A stretch of DNA of 64,000 bases from Phyllostachys edulis (Eukaryota > Streptophyta > Magnoliopsida > Poales > Poaceae): NCBI GenBank assembly GCA_036346405.1, contig CM070562.1:112256412-112320411 (forward strand). The letters are read 5' to 3'. Position numbers and translations under genes: made by a program. The notes under the pieces were generated by a model that saw only the letters and a program-made list of their open reading frames with translations, ran no database searches and was not told where the DNA came from. Positions 1 through 14,587 of the stretch are shown piece by piece (position 1 is the first letter of the stretch; every line of letters starts with the position of its first letter).

Positions 1-2260
1 TTCGCCTTCGCTGGAGCACCACGGGAGCGCCACATCGCCGTCAAGCCGAACCGCGCCGCCGCTTCTTCCTCGCCACCGGCTGCCTCCGTCCTCGCCTCGT
101 CGTGTGGGTGAGCGCACCAAGACCGCCGCATCCTCCTCTTTCTTATGCGTGTCTTGCCTTGCGCATTGCAGTCAGAAGGCCGCGACCATCGGTCCTCGAC
201 GCGGCCGCCTCGCCAACTTGCGAAGCACGCAGACGCCACCGCGATGCCACCTCAGCGTCGGATCCGACATGGATCCAACGTGTCGCCTTGTCACCGCAGC
301 CCTCCTGAGCCAAAAGCCCGTGGGCTTAGTTCTTGTGGACCATGTCTATGACACGTGGGGCCCACACATCAGGAGATTATTTTAATTCCTTTAATCCTGA
401 AAACCCTGTGGCTGATGTCACTCTTGCGCAATAATTAGATTTTCCTTTAGAAAAATAATTCGGGGAATTCGTTTAAAATGCAGATTTAGGATTTAAACTT
501 GTAAAATTCATATCTTTTGCATTCAAACTCCGATTTGGGTGTTTCAAATTGCTAAAATCTTAGAAAATTATTATATAGCTAACTAAACTAAAATTATTTA
601 ATTTGGAGTTCATTTGAATCTTCATTTGAATTTTGTTTGAATTTGGCTTATTTTCACGTTTAGACTTCGACGATTCCGGGGAATTTGATTCTTCCGAAGA
701 CTTAGAATTTCAAGACTTCAATGAAGGAAAGTTACATTCTTGATCATATTTGCACCCATTATTTTAAATTATTTAAATTATGTTTCAAATTATTATTGCA
801 TGCTTATTTATATTCAGTAATTTAAATTCCTGTTTTAAATTCATAGATATGCCTAAATCCTTTGTATGGCCAAATTTGATAATTGAATCAAACAAATTGT
901 CACCCTAGACAAAACCTGGTTGATACGACAGTATGAACTAGGATCATTTGGAAAACTTATGCTTAGCGATGCTTAGACCCTAAAATGTTTGATTTGGGGG
1001 ATTTCAGCCAAAAAATCAAATATTGTTTAAATTGTATCCATAACATTGGTGTGTTATGGAGGTTTATAAATGACTTTGCAAAATAAAATAAAATGATGGT
1101 TTATACTTGGTGAAATGGTTTATGCGGATGGTGCATGTTTATGCACCTGCTCAATCTAGTTAGGTAGAGGCCTGGGGTTTTGTGGAAAGTCGCCCAAGTC
1201 GATTAAGGACCGACCTCCGAGCTGCCTTTGCTATGCCTATAATGGGCTATGCCACATCGTACTACCACATGTCCTGAGTATGGGTAGGGGACCTGGCTGA
1301 CTAATTTGCAATGTTCCACCGTGGTCGTTCCCTTCAGATGCAGTGGATAGTCATGTTACGACCTATGTTAGTCCCACCTGGCGCAAGAGGGGGCCCGAAC
1401 CCGGAGGTTTTCATTCCAAAGGGGGTGGCGAAACCTTAGCGAGGGTAATCTGCGGTGGAATGACGCGTGTAAAGGCCTTGACACGTGCTCTAGACCGCTT
1501 ATCTAAGGTAGTGGCGGTGGCATAGATATCTGACAAACTAGAGAATTCTTGTCATGTGGGTAAGTTGTACAACCTCTGCAGAGTGTAAAACTATTGAATA
1601 GCAGCGTCATGATCATGGACATGCTAGCAAAGCCACTCAAAGTTAGACTTGGATTTTGATTTCAAAAGACTTTATCAACTGGTTTATTCAAATGGGAATT
1701 GGGCGGGAAGCCATGTGATAGGAGGGTATCCTTCACCATTCATGTGTGAATGTTATCTGACTATAAAATTGAGAATTTATAAAATAAATTTTAGTATTGG
1801 AATAATTGCTTTGGAACTTAGTACAAGTATTTAAAGAAAATGCTGCTTTATGCAAATTCAACCAATAAGCCTTCCTTTGAAATATCCTTTATGCATGCAT
1901 TAAATCTGTTACTTGACGGGTGTAACTTGCGAGCACGGTAGTAGTGCTCATCCTTGCTTATTGCAAATAATTTCAGAGGAGAAGGACTTTGCCACCGGTG
2001 TGGATCTCGACGACTAGGCCGCTACCCCCAGTCGATTGCTTGTGGCAGATCAGCTGGACTCCACTACTTCTTCGTCTTCCGCTGTGTTATTTATTGTTGG
2101 CTTGTAAGCCTTTCTTGTAATCAACTCTGTTGTTAATTATTAATATAATTGTGTGATTTATGGATGTTACCATATCTGTTTACTGTGTGGACTAGCTACT
2201 GATCATGAGACTAGTTCAGAAATGCACAGAGGATTTGGAGTGTTAATCCCGGGTCCGACA
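1..2260 (+). mobile_element. LTR-retrotransposon LTR fragment (copy A), 5' end outside window
   Basis: This is the 3' part of a long LTR. Its segments near 700-770, 1130-1600 and 1920-2100 match in order those at 17850-19330 in the complete solo LTR at 15837-19765. Shared marks include the run giving 'cttgatcatat..gcaccca', the 'aatgggctatgccac' stretch, 'acaacctctgc' and 'aagccttt'-type tails. It ends in CCGACA at 2260, where a different part of a related LTR begins. No gag-pol coding is present, and short ORFs at the start are GC-rich without homology I recognise. Orientation is taken from the homology and the TATA box of copy B. Confidence 0.6.
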
Positions 2261-3800
2261 CTCCCCTTGAGAGATCTGACCGTTAGGACCTCCCCTTTGA
2301 TTTGATCCGACCGTCACAACCTCCCCTATTTTGATCTGACCGTCAGGACCTCCTCAGGACTGCCTTGTCCTCAGGACCTCTTGTGGCCTTTTCGCAAAGA
2401 CCACCTCCGTGGGCCATGACCTCCCGTGGGTCACGATCTCCCTGTTGGTCGCAACTGCTCCTTTTGCAAAGACCACCCCTTTTGGACCTCCCCTCTGGGT
2501 TGGGTCAGCCTCATGTGTTTGACTGGCAGCTTGTTAGTTCCTACTCATTTTCCTTTTCCTCCCGTTGAGTACTGCCAGGGCAAAAGTCTTCAAGCATTTA
2601 TTGCGGTTGCTTCTGTAGTACCTCGTTTCCCTCTTTGGTCACTTCCTTGACTTGCCCTTTTCCCTCCATCACCTGCTCCCGTCGTGTGCCATTTAATGTG
2701 GTGTCCTCTTCTTAGAGTCTCCCGTGCCTATAAAAGGACCCGAGAGAGCTCCTTGGCCTCTATTTGTTGCCCTGCACCTTGGACCTCCTCCTTTGAGCTA
2801 GACCTCCCTCGTCTGAGCCCTCCTTGAGCAATTCAAGCTCTGGTTTTCATCTTCTTTGTAACTTTTCTTTAGCTCTTACTTGGTGAGTTCTTTTGATCTT
2901 CTTGTTGGAGTTTGCTTTGCTTATTTTGGCTCTCTTGAACGTGTAGATCCCGGTTTCACATAGGAGTTCTTGGACCCGGCTGCATCAACAGAAACTTCTC
3001 AGTTCTTCATCGAAGGCAAGTCATAGACCTTGATCATGTTGAACCTATCTTTGCAAAATGTATATTGTTTTAACTTATCATGCATGGCCTTTTGTATACA
3101 AATGGTTTTGGGAGTAGTTATGTGCCCTCTTGTCAGTAAAGACATCCTTGGTTATTTGAGACATACATGTTGACATGTTTCCTTGACCTCCTTAGGATGG
3201 GCTTTGTTGTTGGTCTCTGTTGAATACCAACATGGGTTCGTTTGATGCTTAGCCATGCTGTAGCTTGCGATGGTATCAACTTCATGTTTCTTAATTGTTA
3301 AATATGACTAATGGACTGTGGAACCGTGGCAATGCCACTCTACGAAATTGCTGTGCCAGGACTAGGGTGATCCTTTGGCCGGGAGGAATCCCAAATGTTT
3401 TATGCTCGGGTAGGATGGATGGTGGTTAGTGTGGGTGCAGGAAGCACATTGGGTTGTGGAACGACTTGCCTGAGTAGCCAACTAAGGACTTAACCTTGAA
3501 CCATTGATCTGAGTCACCTTGTGCAACCACATGTCTAGGATGGGGTGGACCGGGTGCAATAATTAGAGAAGCTTGAGTCGGTTCTTTGTTGATGGGAATG
3601 GCACAAGAGGGGGTCGGGACGGCGAAACCTTAGCGAGAGCAGAACCGAGTCAAGTGGACCTTTGTAAAGACCTGGTGGTGGTCTCTACTTGATTCACACG
3701 TCCAAGGAAACGTGTGTCGTATCAAGCGATCACCTCTTATAGGTAAAGTGTACAACCTCTACAGAGTGTAAGATCTATTCGAATAGCCGCAACCTGATTG
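2261..3800 (+). mobile_element. LTR fragment (copy B), interrupted by copy A
   Basis: Begins abruptly in the GACCTCC-rich U3-like zone (compare 16500-16900), runs through a TATA box at 2729 and an R/U5-like zone, and ends near 3800 around 'gaatagccgcaacc', which matches 18785-18800 in the complete copy. Because copy A ends exactly where B starts mid-LTR, A was probably inserted in B, with the rest of B lying before the window. The 3' boundary is approximate. No coding capacity is seen. Confidence 0.5.
2729..2737 (+). promoter_or_regulatory. TATA box of LTR copy B
   Basis: TATAAAAGG sits in a GC-richer setting after the GACCTCC-rich segment. This is the position expected for the U3/R boundary of a grass LTR. 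It supports plus orientation for the LTR family. Confidence 0.5.
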
Positions 3801-4322
3801 AAGAAACCGTTCCTCCCCATAATATACTTTTACCACTTAACTTTGATCCATCGAAACAAAGCGTCAAAGAACAGAAGGTCCAATAAGGATTATGGACAGT
3901 ACGGTAACGAAGATCTCCACTGACGATAACGACATCGACAGTACTACAACAAAGATCTTGATTGAGATAAAGTCACAGACAAGTTCCTTCTCATCCATTC
4001 ACAATTCACTGGAACGTACTACACATCAGAAAAACATCCATCTCAAACAATACTCTAAAGCCAATACCATTGCATACAGTCTCCAACGTAACGATCTAAT
4101 TCAGCTCGGTACCAAGAACAGAACCAGTAGCAGAACACATGTATATTGTCAGGTAGGTCATGCACATGTATACAAGTCATGCATCATTGTACTGTAAAAA
4201 CAAGCAGAGAGACTAAAACAAGTAGGAAAACTATATTGCCAAGACAAATCCATCTAGTAAATTTATGTTTTATGTAGAGAGAGTACCAATCACTCACTTA
4301 TTTGGGTGACATACTGCATAGC
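3801..4322. other. 3' flank of the CACTA-3 second gene; no gene seen
   Basis: A stretch between LTR copy B and the last exon of the minus-strand tnpA-type gene. It should hold the 3' UTR and left subterminal region of CACTA-3, but I see no CACTA terminus and no CACTCGGG motif, so the left end of that element appears lost or diverged. A 101-codon plus ORF at 3892-4197 has no recognisable features. Confidence 0.4.
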
Positions 4323-5588
4323 TCACTTGTGAGTGCACTCATTCGCATTACCTTTGAGAGGTCTCTCGATAATGGACTCATCAACATGATCATAGTTTGG
4401 GCTGCTAACATGTGTACCATCTCCAGCATCAGCTTCGGAAGCAGTTGGATCTGCTATTGATCCCGCCGTTGCCTACATTTTCATAGGAAATCGTATTATA
4501 AGAAATTGCATTCCTGATTTGTATCATAGTATATAGCTCAGCGGGCATAAAAAATGTGAATAGAAATCAATGTGTAAGAGTTTAGCTCAGCGGACACACA
4601 TAAGCAGCAAGTAGACATGTCCTATTAAGTAGTAGGAAACTCTCATAGTAAACATGTTACAACATCTGATCATAGAGTTTCATCAGTTACTAACCGGAGT
4701 AGATATTGTAGGCAGTGGTGCCATCAAGTCGAGATTGAAGTGCATGCATATTTGTTTGCACATTGCCATACATTAGCCAAGTACGATTTTTTTTTTGCAT
4801 ATTACTTTGTTATTGTACTGCCACACTCCAACTAATCTGGATCATTTGCTCCAACCGTTGCCTAGCCTCGATTTCGTCTTGTAGCCTCGCCTCAAGCTGA
4901 GTAACCCTGTCAGTTGATGGTCACAGTTGTCTTTGAGGATGCACATCATCTGTTGATCCAATACTCGTTGTTCGGACCTCCGAGAGAGTTGTCGGTGTGC
5001 TAATGTAGCCGGCACCCATCAAGAAACAACCATGTTTTTTCCCCTTTCTAGCCTTGTACACAGCAGTCGCGTCCAGTGGTGAATTCATTACGTCAAAGCC
5101 CGGGCCATGAATCTCCTTAGCAGCCTTGGTATATGCGTCCTGTCGGACAAAATCATCAGGGACTAGTGCATGCATATGGTCTCAAGCAGGTGATGATCAT
5201 AGTCTAGAAATCGTACCAAGTTCTCTGTTGCGCGTTGGCTGCACAAGGTGCCCTCCTGATCACCCCTCCTAGCTTCTACATATGCCTCTACATCGGAGAT
5301 AGGCATTTGCATCTTCTTTTCATGCACCCAAAAAAACCAAGGTAAATAAATATATATCTGCAATATACAATCAATATGATCATGCTGACCTACCAAATGC
5401 TTCTTATAACGAGCCATGGAGGAGCTGCCCACCCATCATCAATCTCTGCTCCCTAGCAGCACGAGAGGCCTCCAACTATTGTTCATTGCACCACCTCTTT
5501 TGGGCAATCTGCTGCCATGCATCTTCACACTTCTGGACCCATCAAGGTATTGTCTAAATTAATCAAGTGTTAAATATAAATAAACTAG

Positions 5589-5898
5589 CACTACTACAGA
5601 AAACGTCTTCACAGACGGTTGAAAAACGTCATCACAGACGGTTTTGTGAGTCGTCTGAGTGTATAGGTCAGTGATGACATGAGGTCATCACAGATGATTT
5701 TCGAACCATCTGTGATGCACAATATCCTGCAGCGATTATTAACTCGTAACTGCTCAGTGATAAGTGACTATCACAGACGGTTTTATATATAAACCATATG
5801 TGATAGCTTAAGTTTCACGCAGACGGTTTGTATTTGGAACCATCTGTGATAGACTCTTCACAGCATTTGGTTAGTATTTGAACCGCCTGTGATAGCCT

Positions 5899-5900
<2 letters not shown>
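5589..5900. repeat. Left subterminal repeats of CACTA-1
   Basis: Alternating direct and inverted copies of TCACAGACGG/AACCGTCTGTGA with point variants. The outer 120 bases closely match the reverse complement of 24840-24960 (right end of CACTA-2), which puts both elements in one family. In En/Spm such arrays are binding sites for the TNPA-type protein; that role is by analogy. Confidence 0.9.

Positions 5901-5901
<1 letters not shown>

Positions 5902-5978
<77 letters not shown>
5902..5978. repeat. (TA)n microsatellite
   Basis: Uninterrupted TA repeat of about 77 bases on the left side of the first fold-back unit of CACTA-1. Confidence 0.95.
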
Positions 5979-5980
<2 letters not shown>

Positions 5981-6353
5981 AAAATGGTATGGTACTCACA
6001 GGAGTACATACTTTCACTTTCACTTCTCATATACCACTTAAATCGTATGATGATACCTCTGTATCTATTTGAGCATACTCAATAATGATTAAAGATACCC
6101 CAAAATGAGTTTCATGAAAAATTTCATCAAAGTCCACTTTTTATAGCAAAATTTATGTATATACTTCATTTATATATGAAAAGGGTATATAACAAAAAAA
6201 AAAAAAAGGGCTTCAATGAAATTTTTCAATCAAATCTCATTGGAGTATATTATAATTGATATTTAAGTATCTTTGAAAGTGATAAAGAAGTATAATATAT
6301 ACATTTAAGTGGTATATAGGAAGTGAGAATATACTCTCAGTCTACTAAACAGC
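5979..6353. mobile_element. Fold-back/MITE unit 1, bracketed by TA-rich microsatellites (Micron-like)
   Basis: The arms are imperfect inverted repeats: left 'catataccacttaaat' and right 'atttaagtggtatata', extended outward by 'gagtacatactttcac' versus the complement of 'gaatatactctc'. It lies between a (TA)n tract and a TACA/CA/TA tract. No ORF. Position between TA microsatellites recalls rice Micron MITEs, which target (TA)n; family membership is inference. Confidence 0.6.

Positions 6354-6881
<528 letters not shown>

Positions 6882-6955
<74 letters not shown>
6882..6955. repeat. (TA)n microsatellite
   Basis: Pure TA tract between fold-back units 2 and 3. Confidence 0.95.
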
Positions 6956-7784
<829 letters not shown>

Positions 7785-8959
7785 GGGTTTTAAAAGCGGA
7801 ACCTTTGCTAGAGCTTTTGTAGAGAAGAGATCAAGAATAGAGGAAAGGGGAGGCGGGCTCGAGGAGGCGGTGGCCACTGTTTGGAAAACTCTCACAAGGA
7901 TTGAGACAAAACTCTCATGGATAATATATACTTGAATACAAGTCCAGTGAAACATATAAAATATGCTGAAACATGAAGGGTAATAAGATAACAATATATA
8001 GTAAGTTGACGATATCATGTTAGGATGTAAAAAAGAGTTTTCCTTAATGGTTAACTCTCTATCTATAAAGCAGATAAGTGCAGCAACCTACAGAAACTCA
8101 CCTCTATCCATGTCGTCCCTAGAGATTCATTTCATATCTCATCAGTGAACACAATTAGTAACATTTGCGGTTTTCATGTTAAGCAGATAAGAGCAGCAAC
8201 CTGTAGAAACTCACCTATATCCATGAAACACTTACATGGTGTTATTTATCCTAAGAATAGATGGTGATCAGACTTACAATTAACAGACAGCTATTTGTTA
8301 AGATCCTCTCTAGGAGGCAACCAAATATTGCCTCCCTCAGATTGGCACTTCTTAAGGTTTTATCAATGTGGTTTTTCAGCAGCACACCCTGCATCATACG
8401 TATTGAAAACAAAAAAAAATATCTTTAGGAATATACCATGCAGTAGTCACACCCAAACACAACCCCATTCCCCACCTCCAGATCTATCGATCCATCCATC
8501 CAGCCAGTAGTCATAGAGGGAAAGACAACAAGAAAGCAAGGCCAAGGGTGTCTAAACCGACCATCAAGCTAGCTAGCTAGGTAACCCACATTGCAACTCG
8601 GTACGTTCACATGAATACCAACAACACAAACCAATAGATCTGCCTTACCTCAATCGACATTGCTGGTGTCGGTGGTGAGGTAGCCGAGAGGTTGGTGGAG
8701 CTAGAGGTAGCCGGGTCGCGCCTTGTGAGGGAGGAGGAAGAGGGAAGGCTTGACATCACCGTGGTTGTGGCATTAACGGTGACACTACAAAAGACACCGA
8801 TCTTATCGTGATGAGTGTCTTGTGTAGTGAATCGTGGTGTCTGGCCGTCGGCGATAGGAAGAATGGCGGCGTCGGCGGGTCACTTTCGAGTGGGGAGGGG
8901 CGAGAGTAAGGCATTTGACTGGGAGTGACGAGTTAGAGCTCAAACCCTAGCGGGCTCCT
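7785..8959. other. Interior of CACTA-1; leader-exon-like segment on the minus strand
   Basis: No transposase homology. 8640-8950 is GC-richer and, read on the minus strand, begins just inside the subterminal repeats, like the leader exons of related CACTA elements. No conserved protein is recognisable. The rest is AT-rich and contains one direct repeat (8068-8225). Confidence 0.5.
8068..8225 (+). repeat. Direct repeat of about 45 bp
   Basis: 'aagcagataagtgcagcaac..' at 8068-8112 recurs at 8181-8225 with few changes. It is a local duplication inside CACTA-1. Confidence 0.8.
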
Positions 8960-9358
8960 ACTAATAAAAGAGACTTATCACAGTCGATTCTATTATGGAA
9001 CCATCAGTGATACTTATCACAAACGGTTCTACAATGGAACCGTCCATGATATGGTCTCATATCACATACGGTTCATTATTAAAACCGTCTGTGAAGTATC
9101 ACAGATGGTTGTTTGTTAAAAATCATCTGTGATATTTCAAAATATCACAGACGGTTATTGTTAAGAACCATCTGTGATACTTCACAGAAGGTTTTCATAA
9201 TGAACCATCTGTGATATTACCTCTTCATAGACGGTTTTTAGCGTGCGATAACACAAGCGATGCATAAGACCAAAACCGTCTGTGATTGTATGTAATACAG
9301 ATGGTTTTGGTCAACCGTCTATGATGAGGCGTCCAGTATTAGCCTTTTTGTAGTAGTG
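8960..9358. repeat. Right subterminal repeats of CACTA-1
   Basis: Dense TCACAGACGGTT and its complement, ending in 'agcctttttgtagtagtg'. The outer bases are the complement of the left end of CACTA-2 (CACTACTACAAAAAGGC and on to TAATACTGG). Confidence 0.92.
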
Positions 9359-12300
9359 TAGAATTGATTGTAATCAAGGACATCGTTCGTACAGCTGGTT
9401 ACCTGCATGTACTCCTCCAAAGTGATATGTGTTTGGCAAGCGTCAGCCCTACAAATTCCCGAACCAAGGACTTGTGTGTGGTAATAGATCACAGCTTGGA
9501 TGTGTGCTTCATAGATCAGCTTCTTAATAGCATTACACACCACTCTCATAGAATAAGCTTCGTGTCCCTCAGCCCATCTAAACCACCACTACAATCTGAC
9601 ATATATTGGAAATAGAGGCCATATATGGAGCAAAAATGAGCATGTATTATTAGAGAAATGCTGAAGATATATAGAGCAGAAGAGTAACATGAAAGAATTG
9701 GATTAAAGTGACATTGAACTTTCTTTAATCAATCATGAACTGTTGGATGTGCATGAACTGTTTTGTGGCCGATTTGGAAATTTTGGGTTATGGTCTTTAA
9801 TCAATCTTGTTTTCATGTAATCTAGTGCGACCATGTGGTTTTTTACCGATAGCTTAGATTGACAGTGTACAATACTACAATTAGAAGAGGTTATTATGAT
9901 TAAATGGTTTTTCAGCACTTCCTTGCACTAGAATTATGATAAGCTTGGATAATTTACAATGCAATGGTCAAGTGTCAGGTTTAGCCAGTGATAGATGAAT
10001 ACATAAATAGATGGAGATTTGAATATTCAGTCACTTACCCAAAAACTTTCCTCCCCCCGCTACAAACAATTATCAAATTGTACTTCTCCTTCATCGGCGG
10101 TATCTTCAGCAGCCTTGTAGTGGTGCCATGTCCATGTAGGCTCCCGCCTTCCTTTGTAAGTGACCAAGCCAGGAAAGTGCCATTGAATTAACACGCCAAT
10201 TATGTTGTTTGGAAGTCTACATTTCTTATCCCCCCCTGGCTTCTCGCCATTGCATGCACATTAGTTTTTTTGAGGTCTGCAAGCAAGTGGGCTAAATTAA
10301 TGAAAGTGCTAACAGTTACTTACATGTCGCCAACAAGAACGATGACAATCTTGTCCTCCTTTCGGGTTGGTTGTGGTGGCAGGTTCGCAGGTCCTCGCAA
10401 CCAAAAATCTTGTGTTGCATTACTGCCCTCCACCTTAGGGTACTCATCCTTCTCACCCTCTTCCTCGCTAGGATGGTACTTATCATCCACATGATTAGTA
10501 CGCAAGGGCTACAGGGTAGAGGAGCCCAATCTAGTAGAGCTAGACCCCAAGCTACCGCCTCGAGGGGTTGCGGCTGCCCTTTTGCCTCCTCGAGGGACTA
10601 CGGCTGCCCCTCCACCTTCATGACTTGGTTCTGCCCCTTTGGAAGGCAGGCGTCTGCCTCGACTAGAGTATGCTGCCCCTTTGACGCCGCTCATTTTTTG
10701 GTGTCCTAACCTGAAATGAAATGAAATATATCAATTAATATAGCGTAATCAAGTAAGCTCATAGAAAGTTGCACATTTGCACAAAAAATTTAAAACATGC
10801 AACAAATAGATGGAAGACGTACAAGAAAATCATGCTTAGAAGTAGTCGTCTACAATGGGATCCTCCACAGAAGGGCCCTCTAAAAAGTCATCGTCACTAT
10901 CATGAGGTGTTGACTCGACCTCATCCCCTTCAGTGCCATCAATGTCTAAGCAATTAAGTAGTTCCAAGTCCTCTTCGTTGACAACCTCCTCGGCATCGAT
11001 TTGAATGTCATCTATGTGATCATCCTCTTCCCCAATTATTATTAAAAAAAAGTCCCTGGTAGCCCATCTTCTTGAAAGAATAGGTCAACACCATTGTTGG
11101 TCTCGATGTTGTAGTCCTGCTCACTAGCGGTAGGTAGTTTACCATATGGTTGCACCTTATGTACTACCCACCAATCCACTAGACTATGCATAGTTTTGTA
11201 TGGGTACGGGATGTAGTATACTTGGATGGCTTGTTGAGCCACAATAAATGGGTCATTGCCTGGTAGGACTGATTGATGTGCAACTTCAACTAGCCCAAGT
11301 GATGTGTCCCGTCTGACTCCCCTGAACAGATAGAACCAATGACATTTGAATAACATAAGTTTGAGAGGTTTACTACCATGGAAATATAGTTCAATTATTT
11401 CTTCAATTTCTCTATAGTATTCAACAGTTGTATTATTTCTTCAATTCCACCACTTGAAGTGTCACCTCTTCCGGTGAAGAGGCTAAGTTGGCAATCATTT
11501 TGAGGGATGGAAATGTTGCATCGTGAGATTCGATTGTGCACCATGTGAACATTGCCAGCATAGTATATTGATGTGAATGGGAAATTTCCTCAAGTATGTA
11601 TGCCTCGGCTATGGACGCTTCAACATGCGATCGATTTTTTGCTTTGCCTCGTAGTTCCTTTTGTTCTCTCTCAATTGGATACATCCACCGGTTTTGCACG
11701 GGTCCCCCCATCCAAGCTTCATAGGGGAGATGGAGAATCAAATGTTGCATTGGATTGAAGAAGCCAGGTGAAAATATCTTTTCCAACTTGCAAAACAATA
11801 CATGTACTTCACGCTCCATAGTTGACATCACCATGGGATCTATCTCTTTCACACATAGGTGTTGATAAAAGAAGCTCAACTCCGCCATCACTTGCCAAAC
11901 ACAATCAGGGACATAGCCACGAATCATCACAGGCAAAAGGCATTCCATGAATATGTGGTAGTTATGGCTCTTTAGGCCATTGATGCGCATGGTAGCTAAA
12001 TACACTCCTCTCCTTAGATTTGCTGCATACCCATCAGGAAATTTTAGAGTTTGAAACCATTCCAAAATCTCCTTCCTCTGAGCCCTAGCTAGGCAATAAC
12101 TATCTCTTGGCTTCTCCCACTTGCCAGTAGCTGGCTTGTGGATCATATTGAGAGAGGGCCTGTTGCAGAGCTCCTCTTGATCAAGACGAGCCTTAACATT
12201 GTCCTTCGTCTTGTCTGGAATGTCAAAAAAATGTGCTAAATATGGCCTCCGCAACATTCTTCTCATTGTGCATTGCATCTATGTTATGAGGAAGAAGGAG

Positions 12301-13483
12301 CTTATGGAAGTAAGGTAGCCGCCACAAGATCGGAATGTGAGTCCAATTGTGCTCCTCGCCATATTTCTCGAGCCCATCTCCGTCGTTAAGAGGTTTGATA
12401 GCATCTAGCCGTGCATGGACCTCCTCACTTGCTAGTCGACGTGGTGGTCCATTGTGGACAGCAGTATTGGCCCTAAATCCATTTTTGTCACTTTTGAATT
12501 CATTGTCAATTAGAAGGAATTATCGATGACAATCGAAGAAGGAGTGCTTGCGACCATGCTTTAGCCAACAGCCACGGAACACCTCCCTGCAGATTGGGCA
12601 TGGCATCTTCCCATGTACACACCACCCAAAAAATATCCCATACGTCGGGAAATCATGCATGGATGTGTGGTACGCGACCCACATGGTGAAGTTCTATTTC
12701 GATGCCCGATCATATGTCACTATACTTTGTTCCCAAGCATGTAACAATTTATCGACCACTGGCTCCATGAATACACTCATATTCTTCCCTGGGTATTCAG
12801 GACCAGGAATTATCAAGGAAAGGAATATGTTCTGCTTTTGCACGCAAACATCGGGTAGGAGGTTAAGGGGAATGACAAACACAGGCCAACAGTTGTATGG
12901 CATAGCCCCCATACCAAATAGGTTAAACCCATCAGTTGCAATTGCAATTTGAACGTTTCGAGGCTCCGCGGCAAACTCTACATAGTCTCGGTCAAATTGT
13001 TCCCATGCTTCACCATCATATGGGTGGACCATCTTGTCATCATGGTACCGACAACCATACTTGTGCCATATCATTTGTTTGGCAGAAACCTCAGACATGT
13101 ATAACCGTTTGATTCGTGGTACAAATAGTAGATAGCGAAGTATTTTTTTTCTTCCAATAGGAAGCTGCCTCTTCTAACGATCACTAGAGTCAACCTCAAC
13201 ATACCTAGACTCACCACACTTATCACAATAATCTTTGTCCACATTCTCATTCCTAAATAACATACAATGATTTGGACAAGCATCTATCTTCTCATATGGC
13301 ATATTTAGTATGCTTATCAATTTCTTGGCCTCATACAAGTTAGGGGGCAGTTTGTGACCATCTGGGAGAAAGGTGCAAAACACATTTAAGAATGCATCAA
13401 AGCAAGCAATGCTTATGCTGAACTGGGACTTGACAGCAAGTAGGCGTGTGATGGTATCTAGTTGGGACACCTGTGTTTGCCCA

Positions 13484-13885
13484 CACTACTACAAAAAGGC
13501 TAATACTGGATGTCTCATCATAGACAATTGACCAAAACCGTCTGTGCAATCACAGACGGTTTTGGTTTAGAGACCATCTGTGTTACTTGTTGAGCTAAAA
13601 ACCATTTGTGAAGAGGTAATATCACAGACGGTTCATAATAAAAACCGTCTATGAAGTATCACAGACGGTTCTTAAAAACAAACGTCTGTGATAATTCTAC
13701 ATATCACAGACGGTTTTCAACAAACAACCGTGTGTGATACCTCACAGATGGTTCTTAAAAATAGCCGTTTGTGATATTACTACATATCACAGACGGTTTT
13801 TTTGTTGAAAACCGTCTGTGATAATTAACTCATCACAGACGGTGCGTCATTTTGCTCGCTTACTAATCATCCGGTGCAGTAGTGT
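13484..13885. repeat. Left subterminal repeats of CACTA-2
   Basis: At least ten direct or inverted copies of TCACAGACGGTT spaced 20-45 bases apart. A second 'gcagtagtg' CACTA-like string lies at about 13875-13883, but it lacks the A-type or G-type extension of true ends. Confidence 0.92.
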
Positions 13886-14587
13886 ATATCCTCAACAGAG
13901 TCTTCTTCTCCATCTCTGGTGCTACGGTGAGTCCATTGCCACTCCATACCCGGTTTGAGTATCACCTCACCTCACTGAGCCCGCTCGTGTGGTCCATTTC
14001 AGCTATTGTCGCCCACACCGAGCTATCACCATGGACCTCTCTGTCACCACCGCCGACATTGATGCCAACTCTTCTCCGGTGAGTCCTCGACCCCACCAAG
14101 GTCAATTTCCCCACCTATATGTCCCCCTAAAGTTATGCATGTGTTTCTTTTCAGTTTATTTCCACCGAGAAGACCTATCACCGAGGAGCTTGCCGCCGTC
14201 TCCTCTGTTCACCGACGACCAGCCGCCTTGGACCTTCCCCGACTTCATTGACACCTTCCTCGTGATTGAGGTGAGCTACTGGAGCCTAAACATCCTTTAA
14301 TTTGAGTAGTTTCGTATGTTTACGCTGAAATCACTAGTGAAGCCCCTGAGCCCAATTTGAGCTTCAAATCCTGCTGCTTTTAATCATTTAGTTAATAAAC
14401 TAATGAGTCTTTGACATGTGGGACCGCCATGTAAGTTAATAAAATCCAAAAAAATATAAAAATGAGAAAAACCATCTTTAGTTCAGAGAAAAATATCATT
14501 TCTCTGTTGGAAAGTGTAAGCCTCAGAAAATACACTTTCGAAGTCACCCTTTTATTTATTTCCAGGGTTTTCAATATGAACCGTGTG
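13886..14587 (+). other. Leader region of the CACTA-2 transposase gene
   Basis: Serine/proline-rich short frames and several GTGAGT-like donors (13927, 14078, 14270) suggest a spliced 5' leader running to 'tttatttatttccag' just before the TNP2 start near 14576-14588. I see no conserved protein domain. Confidence 0.45.

Noticed and set aside
3892..4197. 101-codon plus frame
   Set aside because: No homology recognised, opposite to the CACTA-3 genes and in its expected 3' flank.
13484..13885. Regularly spaced repeats resembling a CRISPR array
   Set aside because: Repeats are degenerate, in both orientations, unevenly spaced, and bounded by CACTA ends.
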